Below, piece after piece: positions 57,877 through 64,000 of a stretch of 64,000 bases of DNA; the stretch's first letter is position 1; each line of letters starts with the position of its first letter. Origin of the DNA: Gambelia wislizenii (Eukaryota; Chordata; Lepidosauria; Squamata; Crotaphytidae); assembly GCA_030847615.1 (NCBI GenBank), contig JAUMIR010000002.1:117064309-117128308 (forward strand), given 5' to 3'. The position numbers and the translations under genes were made by a program. Under the pieces are notes generated by a model. It had not been told where the DNA came from, did not search any database, and saw only the letters and a program-made list of their open reading frames with translations.

Positions 57877-58229
57877 ATTTAGGAAAGAGAAAACAAAGTA
57901 CCATCCAGTCCAGGGTCAGAAACACAGTAAAATCAGTCCTAGCCAAATCCAGAGGGAGAAGAGAAAATTGTAGAATCAACAGAATCCAAGGTCAAAACGC
58001 AAGTCAGTCCAATCCAACAGACAAATCCAGGGGAATAATCAATAGAAGAGACAAAAATCTGGTCCAAAGTCAGAAAAAAGAGCCCAAACAATCAATGTGA
58101 GAACAAGGCTTAACAGAAGTTCCTTCAGTGCTTTCCATGTGGTGGAAAAAAAGGAACTGAGCAGCTGGTGAGAGGGATGGGCTTATATGCACCAGGGGTG
58201 AGGGGGGCAGTCCTACCGCCCTAAAGTTT
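57877..58229 (-). other. DIRS 5' leader region
   Basis: This lies between the gag start and the right terminal repeat of the DIRS cluster. It is rich in CCAGTCC/AATCC motifs and non-coding. It is probably the leader of the minus-strand element. Confidence 0.4.
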
Positions 58230-58330
58230 AAAAGGTGCTAGAAGTTTCGAAGTGCTCTGCACAGGTACAGGATTAACCCATTGTGTGCATTCACAGAGAC
58301 CACGAAGAAGAAAGAACCTGGTATTTGTTG
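58230..58330. repeat. DIRS right terminal inverted repeat
   Basis: CCCATTGTGTGCATTCACAGAGACCACGAAGAAGAAAGAACC is the inverted partner of the repeat at 53160. Together they bracket about 5.1 kb of DIRS-derived sequence. Confidence 0.6.
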
Positions 58331-59264
58331 GTGATCTCCTATCGAAATACTAACCAGGACTGACCCTGTTTAGCTTCCAAGATCAGAGGGGATCTGGTGC
58401 CTTTAGGGTCTTAGGCCAGTAATGGTCTACCAATACTGATATTCTAACAAATGCATTAGTAGTCCTGTTCTAGTGTTACTGCCTGAACCCATGGAAGGTT
58501 GAGTGGGACCATCCATATTAGGCCTGCGCCAATGTCCTGCACATACAGTGGCACCACACATCTTGCATTGAGGTGAACTGAACTGGAGCTCTTCAGACAT
58601 CTGGCTGAATACACCTCGAATTTTCCCCATGATTATCAAATGAAAGAACCCCTCCCCCAACCTTGCCATTGCACAAAGCAACACTGGAGATGAATTTGGC
58701 AATCATGCCTTTACTCCTCTCTCTGTAACACCTTAATAACAACAACACCTTAATAGGGCTAATGTGACTGCAAGAGCTAAGAACTGAAACAATGATTCAT
58801 CTCCTACCTCCTTGACTACTTAGCACAAAAGCACAACACAAAATAAAAGGCATATATTAATTCCCATTAAAGGCTATTCAGTATTGGTAGACCTAAAGAA
58901 CTGTATTTTCAGTTGTATGGATTTATAACAGCAATTCCTTCCTCCATCCTTTCTTTTATCTTGCTTGGTTGGTACTTTTTCAAAATATCCATTAGTCCTG
59001 AGTCACATTTCTTTTCAAAAGGCCATCTCAGAATATAATTGTTGTCCCTCTCTGTTTTTTTTTTATATATGATGGAATGGTTACCACAATGTAAACTAAA
59101 ATTTAAGAATCATCATTCTTGGGCAGATCAGCACTAATTAAAGATTTCAGATACACTCAACAGATACAGCAGCAGTTTACTGGGCTAACTGAGTTTAGTT
59201 ATTTAATCTTTTATCTTCCTAATTGTTAATCTATTCTTGCCATTGAAATATATATATGCTATAC
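58331..59264. other. Unassigned DNA; 5S-like phrase at left edge
   Basis: 58335-58425 contains GGTGATCTCCTATCGAAATACTAACCAGG and CTGTTTAGCTTCCAAGATCAGAGGGGATCTGGTGCCTTTAGG. It resembles a 5S-rRNA-derived segment (internal control region GCTTCCAAGATCAGACG..ATCGGG), so it may be the head of a 5S-type SINE. The rest holds no recognised feature. Confidence 0.35.
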
Positions 59265-59360
59265 AGCACATATAGATAATATAATATAATAAATATAATA
59301 TAACATAATATAATATAATATAATATATTTAATATAACATAATATAATATTACATTATAT
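59265..59360. repeat. (TAATA)n-like AT microsatellite
   Basis: Tandem TATAATA / AATAT units of irregular length cover roughly 100 bases with no G or C except occasional AACAT variants. Confidence 0.8.
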
Positions 59361-59379
59361 ATTAAGTCAACATTCCTCC

Positions 59380-59765
59380 TAAAGAAGAAGACAGCCAACA
59401 TGGTAAACAATCTGGAAACCAAGTCTTATGAAGAACAGTGAGAGAGTTGGGTGTGTTTAACTTGGAAAAGAACAAGAGCCATCTTCAAATACACAAAGGA
59501 GTATCATGTCGAAGATAGAGTAAGCTTGTTTTCTGGTGCTCTAGAGATTAGAATCCAAACCAAAGGATTCAAATTACAAAAAAGGACTAAACATTAAGAA
59601 CTTCCTGATGCTGTTTGGCAGTAAAATAATATCAGAATGGGGTGGACTCTCCTTTGGAGGTATTTAAACAGTAGCTAGAGGGGTGATAGGGATGTTTTAG
59701 CTGTAGACTGCTGCACCGGCAAGGGGATGGACTAGGTTGCTTTTCAGGTCACTGATTATTAATGT
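59380..59765 (+). mobile_element. CR1 LINE C-terminal and 3' fragment
   Basis: GAAACCAAGTCTTATGAAGAAC, then GTTGGGTGTGTTTAACTTGGAAAAG, then GTAAGCTTGTTTTCTGGTGCTC, AAAGGATTCAAATTACAA, AACATTAAGAACTTCCTGATG, and TCCTTTGGAGGTATTTAAACAG follow the CR1 3' coding end in order. It is truncated at both sides and has no open frame. Confidence 0.8.
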
Positions 59766-61297
59766 TAATACATGCAAACCCTGCTTTCATCAAGGTTGTC
59801 CCACTTCATCAGTGGCTTACTAAATGATCCTATGCAGATACAGTCAGAAGTAAGCCACAGTGAGTTCTGTGGGATTTATTCCTCCAGGTAAGTATACTGG
59901 GCATGCCCTCAAGATGGTTCCAGTTAATCTTACTAGAACACTCATGGAATATAGCAAAGTCACTAGACAAAGTAGGAGTGGTTGGAAGTGCAGGATGGAT
60001 ATGGCTGATGAATTACCATTACGCATCTGTCTTGGTGACATTACTTTGCAACAGAAATCAATTTCCTCCATTTCCAGCTACAAAAGTACAGTCTCGCTTT
60101 CTGCAGCTACTTAACTGTATACATTCTTTCAACTGTCTATCTTGTATTAATGCTTAGGATCCATTGTGCTGTGTATCTGAGGTAACAAGATTTTCTCTTT
60201 TAGAATCCAGAATGACCAGAAGTCAAGCCTTTTCTTTTTCTCCAAAAAGCTTTCCTGTAAACATACTCTGCTCTTGTCCACCTTGTTATGACATCAACGT
60301 CCACAATAGGGCATGAGGCAGCAGACCAAAGGATAGCACAAGACAGCACTTAAACCATGTGACACTCTTCTTCCACCTCTTAGCAAGGCCACTTTCCCTA
60401 ATTATAAAGATAACTGAAAAGCTAACATTGCATCATAAAAGGAGTGAAGTTATATCTCAATAAGTTACAATTGTAACATAATTGTAAGGTTAGTTACTGG
60501 GGAAAGGAATTAATTCCATTTAATTTAAACTAGCTGTTTTCTAATTAGGGGCTTCCAAGCCCTGGTACACACTAGCTAGGGCTTTAAACCAAAGTCTTTC
60601 CCAACACTACTTGGAAACAGCAAAATTCCACTAGCATGCAAATATCATGCCCCCTCTCAGATTATGACACAGACAGCAAGGCAGATGAAGAGATGTCAGG
60701 CTTAGCTATCAGGACCCAGAGGCAGATCCTAACAGAGAAATGGAAGAGCAAAGGGACATGTCCTTGCAGAAGACAAAGAGGGTTACCACCCCCGCAGCCA
60801 CAGAACACAGAAACAAACCAGAACATACTGACAGCAATTCACTGCACACACTCTCCGAGCAGCTTTATACCAAATGGTCGTTAATCAGGCAACAGCTGAG
60901 AGAGGATTCCAGACCATAAATTTGTCCATCTTGTTCTCAGCCAGGTGTTGCTGATAACTGACCTTTCTGGAGGAAGCAATATTCTTCTCTTGATTCCTGG
61001 CTCCTGGACTCTGCTTAGTGGACTGATCTCCTTACTGGATACTCCATGGGACTGACGCCTTGAATTTATTGCCTTATTCTGATAACTGTTTGCTGCCTGG
61101 ACTCTGATAATGACACATGCTGGCTGGAAAGCTCCTGTTTTGCCCACCTGGTGAACTTCTTTGCATATTTGCTCCTGGCTGGCATGTAGGGCCCTTCCCC
61201 AAATAGGTAGCTTCCCTGTTTAGTTCATCAGGAGGAAGCTAGCCTTCACTGTTGCATACTGAAGAAGAAGCAACACTGTTTTTGTATCTAGGCTGAT
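59766..61297. other. Unassigned DNA; possible LTR-like patch
   Basis: 60890-61200 is rich in CTGGACTCTG/CTGATAACTG phrases (TTGATTCCTGGCTCCTGGAC, GCTGCCTGGACTCTGATAATG), the style of a reptile Gypsy-type LTR, but neither end can be placed. Nothing else is recognised. Confidence 0.25.
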
Positions 61298-61545
61298 ACA
61301 GTAAGACCCCTATATCCATGGGGGTTTGGTTCCCAGACTTACCATGGATACTGGAAACTATAGATAACAGAAAACCTTATTAAAATAAAGGACTTTCAAT
61401 AAAAAATATACCATAGATTTGCATTGGAGAACCCAGAAGATGCCTAGTGAGGACACCTCTCTGGGCATTATCCAGCATGAGTCTATGGTATTTTGTGTCC
61501 TGCAGATAACTTAAACCACAGATATTGGTTCCACAGATACAGGCA
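61298..61545 (+). mobile_element. Pogo/Tigger-type MITE
   Basis: The left end TACAGTAAGACCCCTATATCCATGGGGGTTTGGTTCCC is typical, with TGGATACTGGAAACTATAGAT behind it. Internal CTCTGGGCATTATCCAGCATGAG and TCTATGGTATTTTGTG match the MITE at 27414. The right end (ACAGATACAGGCAATATAAT) has lost its final CTACTG-type sequence. Confidence 0.75.
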
Positions 61546-62188
61546 ATATAATAACAAGGCTGCCAAACTGTTAGATGTCACCTTTATTCTCATTCTTAAT
61601 ACATACAAAGGGTTTTAAAGAGATTTATAGGGAGCAGTGACATGTCTTAATAAAAAGCTGTGAGAACAGGCAACATAATAATACAACCCAAACAAATCTG
61701 TTTGCTTGCATCCATATTTTTACTATTAATTTGTATCAAGCACAAAAGTTTGAAATTTTACTCATATGAAATATTAGCAGTGGCAATAAAGAAACAGACA
61801 TTACATGTGGAAAATGAAAGGCTTACATATATTTCACAATATTTTTTTCTCTCACCAATGGGGTTGACAGCAAAAGGACTAAAGAAGAATGAAAGGTGTC
61901 ACCTAAGTTCATCTCCCTCCATTAATGTGCAAATTATCATTTACGTTTTTTCCAATACAAACCTATCATTTCATTGGGTAACATTTTATCCTCTGTATCA
62001 ATTACCCAAAGAGGAGAAGCAAGGATCAAACACGCAAATATTGCTTATCTGCTAACAGTATTGCTAGGTCACCAAATCTATCAGGTGTGGTAGATCTATT
62101 TTCTGAGGGTAGTTATACTTGTTGAATCCATCAATATCACAATTAGAACTTCTCATCACAAGAATCTATAGCTGAATAAGCTGCTCTA
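61546..62188. other. Unassigned DNA
   Basis: An open frame of 131 codons (61660-62055) has no recognisable domain and no sign of codon bias. I treat it as chance. Nothing else is recognised. Confidence 0.4.
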
Positions 62189-62812
62189 AGGGCTTGTCTA
62201 CACTGCTGAAAACAACCATACTGACCTGCAATCATAACACACAACATTCTTGACAATCCGCTTGGAATCTGATTCTTTTTGATGCCTGAGGGCTTTAATT
62301 CATTTTAAAAAATACTTGCCTTTTGCCCTGCACTTTCCTGGAAAATCTGGATAATTGTATTTGTGGGCGCCCTCCAATTTGGCTTTGGTGTGGAGCTGGG
62401 CAAATGTGGTTTTGGGTCACCTGATCATTCCTGCCAGGAAGAACTACTTCCTCTGTTTATGTTTATTTTTTGCTGGCACACAATCGCTGTTATTCAAAGA
62501 TATGTTTGTGTGGATATTATATATCATTATTAGCACACCTCTGCCTATTTGCATATTCACATGCATGACGGGAAGAAAAAAGAGTGAAGCAGCCATGGCC
62601 GTGTGGCCAAAAACAATGCAAAGTATAGGATACATGGTCATAGCAGGACTGCCCTTTTATACTGAAGTGAGCTCACTTAGAGGAAATGTGGGGCTGGTAA
62701 TGCCACTCTCACTTCGCTTTAACAAGATCTATGTGGCATTAACAAGGGTTGCTGCAGACCAGGAAAATGTGATTTGAAGCAGAATTTTTTTCCACCTACA
62801 TAGACAAGCCCT
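62189..62812. mobile_element. 624-bp hAT-like MITE
   Basis: The ends are exact 12-base inverted repeats, AGGGCTTGTCTA at 62189 and TAGACAAGCCCT ending at 62812. They carry the GTCTA core also seen at 42601. No clear 8-bp target duplication can be read. The inside contains a 140-codon open frame with hydrophobic stretches but no transposase motif (no DDE/hAT signature). I regard that frame as accidental. Confidence 0.7.
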
Positions 62813-63174
62813 CTATCAGTAGCTGCCTTTACCTCAAAGGATATGACAAGATTTCAGAAAAATTGCAATTTATTGACAATAAGCCATGTATTATTGTATG
62901 CAACTCATCCCCTTCCACTTGGCTTCTCTCATCACTGGGAGTGGTTGAATTAACTACAAATGGAAAATGTACCATGTCATCTGTACGGGGATTTCTGGTT
63001 TGCCGAATGCTTTACAAGTCAGGACACAAACCAGAGTTTATTCTTGATTTAGTAATCCTGGCTTGCTCAGAAGCAACAAAAATAGGAGCCCTCATTTGAA
63101 CAAGTTTCAATTTCTCAACTATATTTTTTTAATTCAAAATTTCGCAAATTACATAAAATAGAAGAATAACAATA
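62813..63174. other. Unassigned DNA
   Basis: No gene or repeat family is recognised. Confidence 0.4.
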
Positions 63175-63424
63175 CAGTAGGGCCTCCATATCCGCTGATT
63201 CATTATCCACTGATTCAATTATCCATGGTTCCAGTTCCAGCACAGCTACCATAGAATCTTCGTAGGAAATGCTCTCTGGCCATTTTCTAGGTCCTCCAAG
63301 GCAACTCTATGGTATTTTAAACCGGAAGTCCCACTATTTTCAATGGCATTCGCTATTAGGCGTGGTTTTCAATATCCATGGGGGCCCCCAGAACCAATCC
63401 CCCGCGGATACAGGGGTCCTACTG
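63175..63424 (+). mobile_element. TA-flanked pogo/Tigger-type MITE
   Basis: It begins CAGTAGGGCCTCCATATCCGC and ends GCGGATACAGGGGTCCTACTG, which are inverted matches. TA lies at 63173-63174 and 63425-63426. The sub-terminal GGTTCTGGGGGCCCCCATGGATATTG (minus strand) and an inner CGGAAGTCCCACTA are typical. This is the best-preserved member of the group in the window. Confidence 0.85.
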
Positions 63425-63707
63425 TACATAATAGAATAAAAGAAAACAAAAGAGAAAAAAGACAAGAAAAGAAAGACAAGTCAGAGAAAGAAAATCAGAA
63501 AACATAAGTGACTTTCAATCTTCTTTCAGTGGTTATTAAGATATATAATCAGTCTAGACCTTGCTCATCTATCGCAATAAATCCTCCTCCTCCTTTCTAT
63601 CAAATATTTTTACTACTGTAATACTGTAATCAAAATTGAAACTTATAATGCCACATATATTTTCTACAGAAAGTCAATACAGTATTAGTAATCTTTATTG
63701 ACTATTA
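63425..63707. other. A-rich unassigned DNA
   Basis: A purine-rich stretch (63434-63500, mostly AAAGA units) is followed by AT-rich DNA. No gene is visible. Confidence 0.4.
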
Positions 63708-63922
63708 CAGTTGTTCCTTTTATATTCGCTGGGGCTTGGTTCCAGGACCCCCCATGGATACCCAAACCAGTGAATACACAAGTCCCATTATATGCAATGG
63801 CACAGCAAAATGGTGTCCCTTATATAAGATGGCAAAATCAAGCTTTGCTTTTAGATTACTATTTTTTAAAGAATATTTTCAAGCCGTGAATACTTAAATC
63901 CGTGGATATGGAGGGACAATTG
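63708..63922 (+). mobile_element. TA-flanked pogo/Tigger-type MITE
   Basis: It begins CAGTTGTTCCTTTTATATTCG and ends TGGATATGGAGGGACAATTG, with TA at 63706-63707 and 63923-63924. Inside are GGTTCCAGGACCCCCCATGG, ACAAGTCCCATTATATGCAATGG and CCTTATATAAGATGGC, as in mammalian and reptilian Tigger-derived MITEs. Confidence 0.85.
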
Positions 63923-63924
63923 TA

Positions 63925-64000
63925 CAGTCTCTTCACATTCGCGGGGGTTATGGGAACAAGACCCCCGCGAAAGTGAAAAAACCGCGAATAAAAGCAGCCT
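63925..64000 (+). mobile_element. Start of another MITE, cut by window edge
   Basis: CAGTCTCTTCACATTCGCGGGGGTTATGGGAACAAGACCCCCGCGAAAGTG starts immediately after the TA that ends the previous element. It is a related but distinct subfamily (TTCGCGGGGG in place of ATCCGCGG). The rest lies outside the window. Confidence 0.65.

Noticed and set aside
61660..62055. A 131-codon plus-strand open frame
   Set aside because: It has no recognisable domain, no flanking splice or start context that stands out, and AT-rich chance composition.
62355..62777. A 140-codon frame inside the hAT-like MITE
   Set aside because: It has hydrophobic segments but no transposase motif, and the element is too short to encode one.

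Overview
The window looks like intergenic or deep intronic DNA from a squamate reptile (lizard or snake). The evidence is the repeat content: Sauria-type tRNA SINEs, a second tRNA-headed SINE with an RTE/BovB-like tail, degraded RTE/BovB, L2, CR1 and L1 LINEs, DIRS and Penelope-like fragments, and many short TA-flanked DNA transposons. I found no host protein-coding exon, rRNA or tRNA gene that I could defend. Every long open frame with a recognisable protein belongs to a transposable element, and all of them are broken by stops, frameshifts or truncation.

Layout. 1-4043: antisense L1 RT fragment, a foldback repeat, a non-autonomous hAT-like copy and the 3' half of an L2-type LINE. 4044-12919: mostly unassigned, with CR1 tails, a Sauria SINE, a Penelope-like fragment with its Cys-rich C-terminal region, two TA-flanked MITEs and an antisense RTE fragment. 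12920-14090: an L1 3' end split by a 542-bp element with a perfect 8-bp target duplication. 14640-15516: Penelope-type repeats. 15960-24480: an RTE/BovB element holding a Sauria SINE, and then a 5.5-kb L1 plus an LTR-like block, before RTE sequence resumes. 24481-31059: unassigned DNA with scattered short repeats.

31060-40345 is the best preserved history. An RTE/BovB element was split by a palindromic Penelope-type repeat, and a near full-length antisense L1 (about 7 kb) then landed at the end of that repeat. Both target-site duplications can be read and the RTE frame resumes beyond them. 40346-53160: SINEs, CR1 pieces, a 622-bp hAT-like MITE and a MITE with an internal minisatellite. 53160-58330: a rearranged DIRS cluster with inverted ends and gag modules on both strands. 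58331-64000: CR1, an LTR-like patch, a hAT-like MITE and a run of TA-flanked MITEs at the right edge.

The pieces do not form a pathway; they are layers of insertions. The most interesting signal is a set of Penelope-type repeats in which a hammerhead-ribozyme-like core (CTGANGA, helix, GAAA, short self-complementary dinucleotide, UH) recurs on both strands. Family names come from remembered protein and repeat features, since no database search was possible.
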